Assembly: GCF_023330665.1 (NCBI RefSeq)
Contig: NZ_CP097127.1
Location: forward strand, 3,038,001-3,102,000
Direction: 5' to 3'
DNA: 64,000 bases
From: Conexibacter sp. S30A1
GTDB lineage: Bacteria; Actinomycetota; Thermoleophilia; Solirubrobacterales; Solirubrobacteraceae
Of the stretch, positions 24,324 through 31,594 are shown piece after piece. Both the position numbers and the translations under genes were made by a program. The notes beneath the pieces are model-generated. The model did no database searches, was not told the DNA's origin, and was given only the letters and a program-made list of their open reading frames with translations. Each line of letters opens with the position of its first letter. Within the stretch, counting starts at the first letter, position 1.

Positions 24324-24939
24324 GGAGTTCGATGACGCGCAGCCGGGGGTCAAGCCGGATTGCCAATGGCGACTGAAGAGCGAGCGGGAGCGGATGCTGA
24401 CCCGGGTCGCGCAGGACGCGCAGCGCGCGCTCTCGGCGGTCGAGCAGGCTGACGGGCTGCTGGGCGATGAGACGGCGAAAGCGGCGTACGATCTACGTGG
24501 CGAGTTGATCGGCCAGGACTTCGATGTCGATGATGACGATGTCCCGAGGTTGCATCGCGGGACCAGGCCGGGGCGGATCATCTCCACGATCGACCCGGAG
24601 ATGCAGCACGGACCGCGAGGATCTCCCGGGCTGCGTGCCGGTCCTGCCCGCTGAAAGAGCGGTGCTGCCCCGGGCGGGAGAGCCGCCAAATCCAGATCGG
24701 TGAGCATGAAGAGTTGATCGTCGCCGCCCGCGATGCGCTCGCCGATGCCGAAACCGCGAAGCATTTACGACACACCCGTCCGAGGATCGAACGATTGCTC
24801 GGTCTGCTCACGGTCTGCTAGGGCGCTCGCAAAGGCAGGTACATCGGCACCAAGAAGGCGACGTTGCAGGCCAGTTGGGCTGCTGCGTTGGTGAACCGCA
24901 ACCCGATCGGTCAGCGACTCGCGCTGGCGGGTGGGTGAC
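24324..24939 (+). pseudogene. IS1182-family transposase remnant
   Basis: Two blocks of an IS1182 transposase survive. The first has 'RMLTRVAQDAQRALSAVEQA', 'LIGQDFDVDDDDVPRLHRGT' and 'RPGRIISTIDPEMQHG'. The second, in another frame from about 24638, reads 'CPLKERCCPGRESRQIQI', 'GEHEELIVAARDALADAETA', 'RPRIERLLGLLTVC*GARKG' and 'NPIGQRLALAGG*'. The middle, which holds catalytic residues, is deleted, and TAG replaces the usual Tyr codon in the 'C-Y-GARKGRYIG' motif. Confidence 0.75.
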
Positions 24940-25165
24940 CGTGGTGAGGAGCCACAGGAACGTCTCCACCGGCCGAGAACGGCGCCCGAGCCCGAGCCTC
25001 AGCGCTCGACAGTCCGAACGGGCTGCCGACGAGCACGCGACAAGCACCGACGCCAGCCTGCCGCGCGACACCTATCGAGGATCCGCGCCGTGCGAAAAGT
25101 CACTTCCTCAGCGCCCTTCTAGGTATCGGATATGCGCTGTTGGGCTGCGCGTTGGAGGCGGGTGG

Positions 25166-25831
25166 TCACCGGCGATACGATAGTCGCGGAAGATCGTTAG
25201 GCAGGTGGCTAAGCGGGAACTCAGTCACCCCCCCGCAGTGATGGCATGCGACGAGTATGGCGCTCTCTGTGAATGTGATTTGGGGTGCAACCCTGGCGCC
25301 GTCGAGCGAGCGCGGCGTCTTCCTCGCACTTTTTTTACACACGGCGTCGCGTAACTGTCTTACGCTGAGTTTGAGTGTGATGGCTTGGTCGAGCCAGTGG
25401 TCTTGGTCTTCGATGGTGAGGGCGGCTAGTTGGGCGTGGTGGCTCCAGGTGAGATTTTCCCGACGTCGGGAGGTTTCGTATCGGCCGGCGACGTAGGCGT
25501 AGTTCGCGAGCGTCTGTTGGTCGTGGCCGGTGATGTGGGCGGCGAGCTGGTAGTGGTGGTCGTTGTAGTGGCGTTTGCCGAACCGGATCCAGTCCCCGAG
25601 CCACCAGTTGGTGGCGTTTGCGACGATGGTGAGTCGCCTGCCGCATGCCTGCCATTCCGCAGCTGTCAGTTTGGCGTGGCCGAGCCATGCAACGGGCGTG
25701 GTCCTCTCCCGGGCCGCTTGGCGCTCTGTGAGAGCATCGCGTGTGTCTGCGGCTGCCGGCACCACACCAGAGTGTTGGCCGGCGTCTGGCGGGTTTCTGC
25801 TTGCTTGTGCGGGTCGCTGGGTGATCGTCAT
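25166..25831 (-). CDS. LmbU-like regulatory protein
   Basis: 221 residues, ATG overlapping the stop of the preceding gene (ATGA). The central part matches the LmbU-like pattern: 'ATNWWLGDWIRFGKRHYND', 'DQQTLANYAYVAGRYETSRR', 'LTWSHHAQLAALTIEDQDHW'. LmbU is a DNA-binding activator of lincomycin biosynthesis, and relatives are common in actinobacteria. A C-terminal extension has one 'CHHC' motif (with one more possible ligand region), which could bind zinc. It is the last gene of the sigma/anti-sigma operon, so it may pass on the ECF signal. Confidence 0.75.
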   Translation of the reverse strand: MTITQRPAQASRNPPDAGQHSGVVPAAADTRDALTERQAARERTTPVAWLGHAKLTAAEWQACGRRLTIVANATNWWLGDWIRFGKRHYNDHHYQLAAHITGHDQQTLANYAYVAGRYETSRRRENLTWSHHAQLAALTIEDQDHWLDQAITLKLSVRQLRDAVCKKSARKTPRSLDGARVAPQITFTESAILVACHHCGGVTEFPLSHLPNDLPRLSYRR

Positions 25832-26505
25832 GGCGTCTGCTGGCTGGCGGGGGTTGCGGAGATGTTTGGCGTTGACGCGGTCGTGGGTGTCGAGGGCGTC
25901 GTGGCGGGGGTGGGTGTGGTGTTGGTGAGCCCGGGGCCGGTCTGTCCGGGGGCTGCGCAGGTGGGTGGCGGGCCGCTGACGCGCCCGACCGCGATCTCAA
26001 TCCGGCTGTCGGGGATCTGCTTGGCGGCGAGCACCAGTGTCGTGTTCGCGGGGATCTGTGAGGGTGTGATCCGGATCGTCGCGCCCGCCGATACAGCACC
26101 GACCGCCATGTAGCTGAGCGCCAGGTGGCTTTGGCAGGTTTTGGTGATCGGCACGATCGCCACCGGTGCGTGCAGCGACCGGAGCTTCGCCTGTGCGCCG
26201 GTCAGGCCGGTGATCTGGCGGATCGTGACCACGATCACACCGCCGGTGCTCTGGGTGACAGCAAACGACGGCGGCGCTGCGGCCGCCAGAAGCAGCGCGA
26301 CCACAGCGGCCGCGGCGGCGGTAACTGGGATCGAGATCGCCAGAAACCGCCGGTGTGTGCGCGCAGCCAGGCGAGCAAGCCGGCCACGGGGCGGGCCGGG
26401 GATCTGCTGGACCCGCTCGCGCAGTGCCGCGGTCGGATCGATCGCAGCGACGAGATCCTCGAGGCGTTCGGTGAGCGCCTTGGCGAGCTGGTCTTCGCTC
26501 AACAT
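25828..26505 (-). CDS. single-pass membrane protein, probable anti-sigma factor
   Basis: 225 residues. A cytoplasmic N-terminus ('SEDQLAKALTERLEDLVAAI') precedes one membrane helix (about 55-80, 'ISIPVTAAAAAVVALLLAAA') and an outer domain of ~120 residues with a Cys pair ('ITKTCQSHLAL', 'PPPTCAAPGQ') and a Pro/Thr-rich tail. It overlaps the ECF sigma gene by 7 bases, the usual arrangement for an anti-sigma factor. No ZAS zinc motif (HxxxCxxC) is present, so the call rests on topology and position. Confidence 0.65.
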   Translation of the reverse strand: MLSEDQLAKALTERLEDLVAAIDPTAALRERVQQIPGPPRGRLARLAARTHRRFLAISIPVTAAAAAVVALLLAAAAPPSFAVTQSTGGVIVVTIRQITGLTGAQAKLRSLHAPVAIVPITKTCQSHLALSYMAVGAVSAGATIRITPSQIPANTTLVLAAKQIPDSRIEIAVGRVSGPPPTCAAPGQTGPGLTNTTPTPATTPSTPTTASTPNISATPASQQTP

Positions 26506-27053
26506 GCGTTCTCCTCGCTGGCTGGTGTGGACAGGAGCGCGCGCAGCCGCTCAAGGCCACGAGAGGTGTTTGATTTCACGGTCCCCTCCGGCAGCTCGAG
26601 CAGCCGTGCGGTGTCTGTGACCGGTAGGTCGAGGTAGAAGCGCAGCACCAGGATCTCGCGCTGCACGCGCGGGAGCTCCCGCAAAGCCTGCGCGAGCGCG
26701 TCACGCTGATCAAACGCGTCGCTGAACGCCGTGGCGTGAGGCTCGTTGACAGCCCCGCCGGTGAGGATCTCCCTGGGCCGCCGACGCTTGTGGCGCCAGT
26801 GGTCGCGGCAGACGCTCACCAACACCGCACGGCTATACGGCCTTGGTGCCTCACGTGCGTGATGCCAGTTCTTGAAGACGCGCAGCAGCGTCCCCTGGAC
26901 CGCGTCCTCGGCAAGATCCACATCCCCAACCAGCAGATAGGCGCCCTTCAACAAGCCAGGCAGAGCCTCAGCGGCAAACCGCCGGAACTCCTCATCCTGG
27001 GACAGACGCCTACCCGCAACATGGGGACCGATCTCGGGACGCTCCACGATCAC
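26499..27053 (-). CDS. ECF sigma factor (SigE/sigma-70-like group)
   Basis: 184 residues from GTG 27053 ('VIVERPEIGPHVAGR'); the much longer open frame upstream is arginine-rich and non-coding. Region 2 is 'FRRFAAEALPGLLKGAYLLV' to 'AEDAVQGTLLRVFKNW' and region 4 is 'ALRELPRVQREILVLRFYLD', 'TARLLELPEGTVKSNTSRGL'. It belongs to the 40-like ECF group with a membrane anti-sigma partner downstream. An ECF-type promoter (GGAAC, 17-18 nt, GTT) ends about 8 bases before the GTG, so the message may be leaderless and autoregulated. Confidence 0.85.
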   Translation of the reverse strand: MIVERPEIGPHVAGRRLSQDEEFRRFAAEALPGLLKGAYLLVGDVDLAEDAVQGTLLRVFKNWHHAREAPRPYSRAVLVSVCRDHWRHKRRRPREILTGGAVNEPHATAFSDAFDQRDALAQALRELPRVQREILVLRFYLDLPVTDTARLLELPEGTVKSNTSRGLERLRALLSTPASEENAC

Positions 27054-27060
27054 AACCCCT

Positions 27061-27089
27061 ATTAACGCCACCGGACCCGCGCGGGTTCC
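27061..27089 (-). promoter_or_regulatory. ECF-type promoter of the sigma factor gene
   Basis: On the minus strand GGAAC (27085-27089) and GTTAAT (27061-27066) are spaced as in sigma-E/ECF promoters. Transcription would begin near 27053-27055, at or just before the GTG start codon. The assignment rests on the sequence pattern alone. Confidence 0.5.
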
Positions 27090-27136
27090 CGGACAGGCAG
27101 AAAACTTTTTCCGGGGCCGGTGTTCAGACGGTTCGG

Positions 27137-27736
27137 TTAGCTCACAGCGCCCGAGACCGCTCGGTCGACTGCGTGAAACGGGCTGCCGTTGAGGATAGCT
27201 GCCAGATCGCGCAGCTGCTCGAGGTTGCTTACGAGGCGGGCGGCACGCACCAGGCCGGTGTGGTCGACCGCGACGGCAAATGGTGTGCCGGGAACACGCC
27301 AGGCACACGTCAGCTCGTTGGCTCTCTGCGTGATCAGCATGGAGACAACGAGGGCGCCAAACGCGCTGGCACCGGCTGCGTCGCAGACCACGATCAGCTC
27401 GAACCTCGAGAGCGTGTGCGACGCAACCTGTGGGCCGTCCTGGGCTGCGGCTAGCTCGGCGGCGAGCTTCTGGCATGGCCCGCAGGTCGAGCTCAGGAAA
27501 AGCACGACCCGGCCGGCCTGACGCTTGGGCAGGCTGGCAAGCAGCTCGTGGCCCGTGACGCGTGGCGGTGGTGCGCCTGGTGCCGGCCCGCCCGTGAGTG
27601 TTGTCGGTAACTGGTGTGTGTGTGGTAGGCGGCGTTCGAGGTCGGTCATCCGGGAGTTGAGGCCGAGCACGAGCATTGAGAGACCGATGACGGCGGTCCA
27701 GAGCGCGACGAGCAGCACGATCCAGGAAAGAGGCAT
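27137..27736 (-). CDS. membrane-anchored thioredoxin-like protein (MauD/TlpA-like)
   Basis: 199 residues from ATG 27736. One N-terminal membrane helix ('WIVLLVALWTAVIGLSMLVL') anchors an outer thioredoxin fold whose active site is 'CGPC' at 85-88 in 'VLFLSSTCGPCQKLAAEL'; the cis-Pro region is 'VPGTPFAVAVD'. MauD-like proteins make or shuffle disulfides outside the membrane. It overlaps the MauE-like gene by one base and follows a Tat-exported Cys-rich protein, which is the obvious client. Confidence 0.8.
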   Translation of the reverse strand: MPLSWIVLLVALWTAVIGLSMLVLGLNSRMTDLERRLPHTHQLPTTLTGGPAPGAPPPRVTGHELLASLPKRQAGRVVLFLSSTCGPCQKLAAELAAAQDGPQVASHTLSRFELIVVCDAAGASAFGALVVSMLITQRANELTCAWRVPGTPFAVAVDHTGLVRAARLVSNLEQLRDLAAILNGSPFHAVDRAVSGAVS

Positions 27737-28311
27737 CACACGCTCCCGGTTGGGTGCTGTCGGGTGGTGTTTGGCGCGCGTGTCGGGCGGCTTGTGTTGT
27801 AGAGCCGCAGACCTATCGTCGCGAGGATCACGGTCAGCGGGACCGCAAGCAGCGCCCGCCACGACGGCGAGGCCGGATCATTGCCCCAGGTAGGCCAGGC
27901 GGCCAGGGCGCCGCTTGGGCCGGCCGCGACCGTGGCGGCCAGCCCGGCCAGCAGGATGTCGCGGGCGGCCAGCGGCCCGCTGATCTGCTTGGCGGACCCG
28001 CAACCGCAACCAAACCGCCGGCCGTGGGCGACATGCCACACAATCGCAAGCGCGAACGCGGCCAGGAGCGTCGCTGCCACGACCGCGGTCGGTTTCAGTG
28101 CCACGCCGGCGGCGAGCAGCACCGCGAGCGTGACCTCGAGCCAGGGCAGTACCCTCGCCGCCGGACCCACCAGTCGGTGCGGTAGCGCCCGGTAGCGTGT
28201 GATCGCCCGCTCGGTCTCGTCGGGTCCACCGGTAGCGTTGAGCTTCGCCACCCCTGCGGCTGTGAACACGACCGCGAGGATCCACCGGGCGGCTAACAGC
28301 AGGTAGACCAA
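27736..28311 (-). CDS. MauE/DoxX-like membrane protein
   Basis: 191 residues from a TTG start at 28311. Four to five membrane helices ('LLLAARWILAVVFTAAGVAK', 'WLEVTLAVLLAAGVAL', 'VVAATLLAAFALAIVWHVAH', and two near the C-terminus). A Cys pair in 'RRFGCGCGSAKQ' at about 101-103 sits where MauE/VKOR-like partners carry their redox cysteines. In methylamine dehydrogenase operons MauE works with MauD to fold the Cys-rich light chain. The order here (Cys-rich protein, MauE, MauD) mirrors that. Confidence 0.8.
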   Translation of the reverse strand: MVYLLLAARWILAVVFTAAGVAKLNATGGPDETERAITRYRALPHRLVGPAARVLPWLEVTLAVLLAAGVALKPTAVVAATLLAAFALAIVWHVAHGRRFGCGCGSAKQISGPLAARDILLAGLAATVAAGPSGALAAWPTWGNDPASPSWRALLAVPLTVILATIGLRLYNTSRPTRAPNTTRQHPTGSV

Positions 28312-28344
28312 GGGACTATCCGTAGGGTTGTGTGTCCCGGGGGC

Positions 28345-28716
28345 TCAGCAGCCGGTGCTGAAGTTCCCCTCCGCGCAGCTGACCGCCAGGCATGTGACGT
28401 AGTCGATGCCGCAGTCGGTGCTCTGGATGTGGTAGCAGCACTCACCGCTTGGGCAGCTATCCGGCCCGCAGTTGTGCTCATCGCGCGTATAGGTGATGCA
28501 GCACCCCGCCTCGATCGCCTCGCGCAGGCCCGCGGGCGCACCGGCAGGGATCGCGTTTAGGACCATCGTCACCGGCAGCTGCGTGAGCGGTGGGGTGTCG
28601 GCGCGCGCCGGCGCTGACCCAAAGAGCGACGATACGCCCGCGCCAGCCGTCGCCAGGAGCCCTGCTGAGCCGAACCTTCGCAGAGCCTCGCGTCGTGTGC
28701 GCTTCTGACTGGACAT
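28345..28716 (-). CDS. Tat-exported cysteine-rich protein
   Basis: 123 residues from ATG 28716 behind GGAGGGG; an upstream in-frame start at 28761 is less likely. The N-terminus has a Tat-type signal ('TRREALRRFGSAGLLATAGA', cleavage near 'ARA-D'). The mature ~70 residues hold ten Cys: 'EAGCCITY', 'HNCGPDSC', 'GECCYH', 'STDCGIDYVTCLAVSC', 'STGC'. The spacing and neighbours recall the methylamine dehydrogenase light chain, but there is no Trp anywhere, so a TTQ cofactor cannot form. The role is open: structural, redox or peptide-signal. Confidence 0.75.
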   Translation of the reverse strand: MSSQKRTRREALRRFGSAGLLATAGAGVSSLFGSAPARADTPPLTQLPVTMVLNAIPAGAPAGLREAIEAGCCITYTRDEHNCGPDSCPSGECCYHIQSTDCGIDYVTCLAVSCAEGNFSTGC

Positions 28717-28982
28717 GCCTGTCCCCTCCAATCGATCCGTCAACCCGTTCTTCAGTTTCACCGCGCGCAGGCAACCCAGGCAGCTGCCAGCCCCACAGCG
28801 AACTCGCTCCCTGCAGCGTTAGTCATACGCCTGAGGACCCGGGCGGTCAAGCTCCGCCCGGCCGCGAGCCGGAACTCTGATCGAGGGACGGCGGCGCGCC
28901 GGCGCTGAGACGGCGGCCCGGGGTCCCGCCGGGCCGGCCACTCGAAGGCGTTACGTAGCACCCAAAGCCAAGCTCATAGCGC

Positions 28983-29011
28983 TTGACAAATCTAGCGCTA
29001 GATCATATCTT
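28983..29011 (+). promoter_or_regulatory. conjugation-operon promoter with palindromic operator in the spacer
   Basis: TTGACA (28983-28988), exactly 17 bases, TATCTT (29006-29011). The spacer contains the perfect 14-bp palindrome ATCTAGCGCTAGAT (28990-29003), whose 12-bp core also stands at 4619-4630 in cassette A. A protein bound there would block RNA polymerase directly, or, if MerR-like, could distort the spacer to activate. The transcription start would be near 29018, about 35 bases before the pilin ATG. Confidence 0.8.
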
Positions 29012-29052
29012 CTGGTTTGTGCTGTTCACACGCGATGAAGGGAGCCGGAGTG

Positions 29053-29364
29053 ATGTTGTTGCGACGGGCTGGTGGCGGGCTGTTTGGCTTGGTGTTGTTC
29101 AGCGCCGCAAGTGCGGGGTGTCTAGCTGCGTTGAAGGCGGCGGGATTGACGGGGGTTGCGCCCAAGGGCGCGGCGGTGATCGTGCAGCTGGTCGCGACGC
29201 TGACCAGCAATTGGGAGTGGCTGATCGGGACCGGGGTCGGGTTGGTGTTGATGCTGATCGCGGGTTTGATGATGTTCGGCTCCCAGCGCGCGCCTGATCA
29301 TCTGTTCCGTGTGATCGCGGGGATCATGCTGATCCTGATCGTGATCCCCGCGGTTCTTGCCTGA
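29053..29364 (+). CDS. VirB2/TrbC-like pilin subunit
   Basis: 103 residues from ATG 29053, with AAGGGAG about ten bases upstream; earlier in-frame starts (29017, 29035) fall at or near the predicted transcription start. A hydrophobic leader ('GGGLFGLVLFSAASAGCL') precedes a short loop and two membrane helices ('WLIGTGVGLVLMLIAGLMMF' and 'LFRVIAGIMLILIVIPAVLA'). This is the topology of VirB2-type pilins. It is the first gene of the conjugation operon, 17 bases before the VirB6-like gene. Confidence 0.7.
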   Translation: MLLRRAGGGLFGLVLFSAASAGCLAALKAAGLTGVAPKGAAVIVQLVATLTSNWEWLIGTGVGLVLMLIAGLMMFGSQRAPDHLFRVIAGIMLILIVIPAVLA

Positions 29365-29381
29365 GCGGTCTTGACGCGGCT

Positions 29382-31229
29382 GTGATCATCTCCCGCAAAG
29401 CGTTCCTGCTCGTGTTTGCTGTGCTGCTCGCCGCGCCGCCTCCGGCCTGGGCGGCGGGCTTGCATCTGCCGATGGTCAGCGCGGGCATCTTTGGTTCGAT
29501 CTTCGGGACGATCGGGCACGTGGTTCTGGGTGCGTTCTCGTGGACGATCGGGCTCGCGTCGAAGTTCGTGCTGACGACGATCGGCGCGTTGGTGAGGCTG
29601 CTGATCCCGCGCTCCTGGGTCAGTAACGGTCTTCAGATCATGGAGTGGATCGTCGCGGTCCCGAACTACGCGGGGACGGTCGCGGCGCCGGGGGGCGGGC
29701 AGGAGTTCGGGTTCGGTGGGATCAACGCGCTGCGTGATCTGTTCATGTGGCTCGGGGTCGCGGTCGCGCCGCTGTCGATTACGTATGCGACCTCTCGCGC
29801 GATGATCGGCGAGTCAGAGCCGGTCGTCGTCCCGGTGGTGCGGGTCGTGACGGTCGCCGCGGTGGTTGCGTCCTACCCGTACTGGTGGTCGCAGGCGGCG
29901 GCGCTGTGTGACCAGATCACAGGCGCGATCCTGACTTTGCCGGACGTCAGCCGCGGGCTGTACAAGCTGATGGAGTACGCGGTTGACGGGGTCGCGCTCG
30001 GTGGCTGGCAGCTGATTGACCTCGGGCTGATGGCGGCGATCGGGGTGGAGCTGCTCGGCCTGATCTTCTTGAAGGTCGTGCTGATCCTGCTCGGCGCGCT
30101 GTTGTACGCGACGGGGCCTTTGATGATCGGTCTGGTCCCGACCAGGGCTGGCGGTGCGCTGGCGAGAGCGTGGTCGAGTGCTGTGGTGGCGCTGTTCGCG
30201 CTCGGGATTGGGTGGGCGACCGTGTTCGCTGTGGGCGCGCTGCTGATCGGTGACGCAGGCACCGCGGGACCGCTGATCGCGGGCAACAGCACGTTCGGGG
30301 CGCTGATGGGCGGCTTGATGCTTGCGCTGGCGGGGCTCGCGAGCCTGTGGTTCTGTCTCAAGCTGGCGCGGGAAGCGGGCTCGCTGCTACGGCTGCAGCT
30401 CGCGGGGCTGCTCACGCTCGGGCACTCTCACAACACCACTCGCGCCGGTGGCGCAGCCGTGCGTGGGAGAACGACCGGGCAGTCGCTACGCGACTACGGG
30501 TCAAGGCTAGCGCGGGCGAGCACCGCCGCTGGCGGCGAGCTCGCCGCGGCCGTGCCGGGTGGCGGGGCGCTTGTGAGCGCTGGCCGGGCCGCGGGCTATG
30601 TTGGGCGTCGCGGCCTGGTCGGGACCGCTGGGGCGGGCGCACGCGCCGGCGCTCAGCGCGCGGCCGGGTCCGTGGGCGTGCGGGTGGGTCGCTCTCGCGC
30701 CGGGGCGGTCGCGGTCAGGATGGCCCGTGCGGGGACTGCGAGCTGGACCGCGACGCCCCGCCGGACGACGGCCGCAGGCACCAACGGCTCACCTCGACAG
30801 CAGACCGCCACCGGTAAAGGCCGTGGTAACGCGCCTGGCGGGAACCACACCCGGCCAGCGCCCGGCCCGGACACGCCGCAGGGAGCTTCGCGGGGCCGCG
30901 CCCTGTCCGGTGATGGTCAGGCGTCTACAAGCACCCGGGATCGGTCACGCCGACGGCCGGCCCGGCAGGGCGACAACCCGTCTCGCTTACCTGGGTCCAG
31001 CGGAAGTGCAGCGCGGCCCGCCGCGCCAAAGACTCCGGCTCATCCTGCGTTGCGGCCGTCAACGCCCCCGGGTTCGGGTCGCCCGCCAGCTCCACAGAGT
31101 CCGGTGAGCCCGCCTCCCAGGGTCCCGGCCCCGCCGCCTGAGAGCAAGCCTGTGGCTGGCCGACGGCCCGCCACACCGGCGCCGAAGACACCCCGCTCCC
31201 TAAGGCTTCCGAAGCGGCGCAAGCGATGA
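29382..31229 (+). CDS. VirB6/TrbL-like polytopic membrane protein
   Basis: 615 residues, GTG start at 29382. A signal-like first helix ('FLLVFAVLLAAPPPAWAA') is followed by about six membrane segments up to residue ~335, with a TrbL-type conserved stretch ('LGLIFLKVVLILLGALLYAT', 'GPLMIGLVPTRAGGALARAW'). The last ~270 residues are a cytoplasmic or peripheral Ala/Gly/Arg/Pro-rich tail of low complexity. VirB6/TrbL forms the inner-membrane channel of type IV secretion. It overlaps the next gene by 4 bases. Confidence 0.8.
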   Translation: MIISRKAFLLVFAVLLAAPPPAWAAGLHLPMVSAGIFGSIFGTIGHVVLGAFSWTIGLASKFVLTTIGALVRLLIPRSWVSNGLQIMEWIVAVPNYAGTVAAPGGGQEFGFGGINALRDLFMWLGVAVAPLSITYATSRAMIGESEPVVVPVVRVVTVAAVVASYPYWWSQAAALCDQITGAILTLPDVSRGLYKLMEYAVDGVALGGWQLIDLGLMAAIGVELLGLIFLKVVLILLGALLYATGPLMIGLVPTRAGGALARAWSSAVVALFALGIGWATVFAVGALLIGDAGTAGPLIAGNSTFGALMGGLMLALAGLASLWFCLKLAREAGSLLRLQLAGLLTLGHSHNTTRAGGAAVRGRTTGQSLRDYGSRLARASTAAGGELAAAVPGGGALVSAGRAAGYVGRRGLVGTAGAGARAGAQRAAGSVGVRVGRSRAGAVAVRMARAGTASWTATPRRTTAAGTNGSPRQQTATGKGRGNAPGGNHTRPAPGPDTPQGASRGRALSGDGQASTSTRDRSRRRPARQGDNPSRLPGSSGSAARPAAPKTPAHPALRPSTPPGSGRPPAPQSPVSPPPRVPAPPPESKPVAGRRPATPAPKTPRSLRLPKRRKR

Positions 31230-31594
31230 CCCCGACTTTGCGCAGGCTCAACGATCGCGAGCGGTACTGGGGTCTCACCTGGCCCGCGTGGATCGCCGTT
31301 GGGATCGCTGCCGGGATGCTTTACGGGGCGGTCAGGGTCTCTCCGCTGGGTGTCAGGGCGACGATCACGCTCGTTGTGCTGATCCTTGCGTTCAGTGGGA
31401 TGGTGATCGCCGGCGTGTCCGGGCAGGCGCTCTCCCCGGGCCGGCAACTGGCAGCGATCGTCCGCTACCACTGTGCGGCGAGGCGCTACCGGCTGCCGGA
31501 CGTACCGGACAAGCGTGGCCTGGTCCTCGACCGCCGGCCTCCGGAGTCTGACCCGCCAGGCGGGCTCGAGGGGTTCGGGGAGGTGTTGGCGTGA
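31226..31594 (+). CDS. PrgI/VirB3-like membrane protein
   Basis: 122 residues; ATG overlaps the VirB6-like stop (ATGA). Two closely spaced membrane helices ('WPAWIAVGIAAGMLYGAV', 'ATITLVVLILAFSGMVIAGV') with short flanks match PrgI/VirB3 proteins of Gram-positive conjugation systems, which bind the VirB4 ATPase. The position directly before VirB4 is standard. Confidence 0.75.
   Translation: MTPTLRRLNDRERYWGLTWPAWIAVGIAAGMLYGAVRVSPLGVRATITLVVLILAFSGMVIAGVSGQALSPGRQLAAIVRYHCAARRYRLPDVPDKRGLVLDRRPPESDPPGGLEGFGEVLA

Noticed and set aside
29017..29052. Longer N-terminus for the pilin gene
   Set aside because: The earlier start codon coincides with the predicted transcription start, and the segment 'MCCSHAMKGAGV' does not look like a signal; ATG 29053 has a suitable ribosome site.
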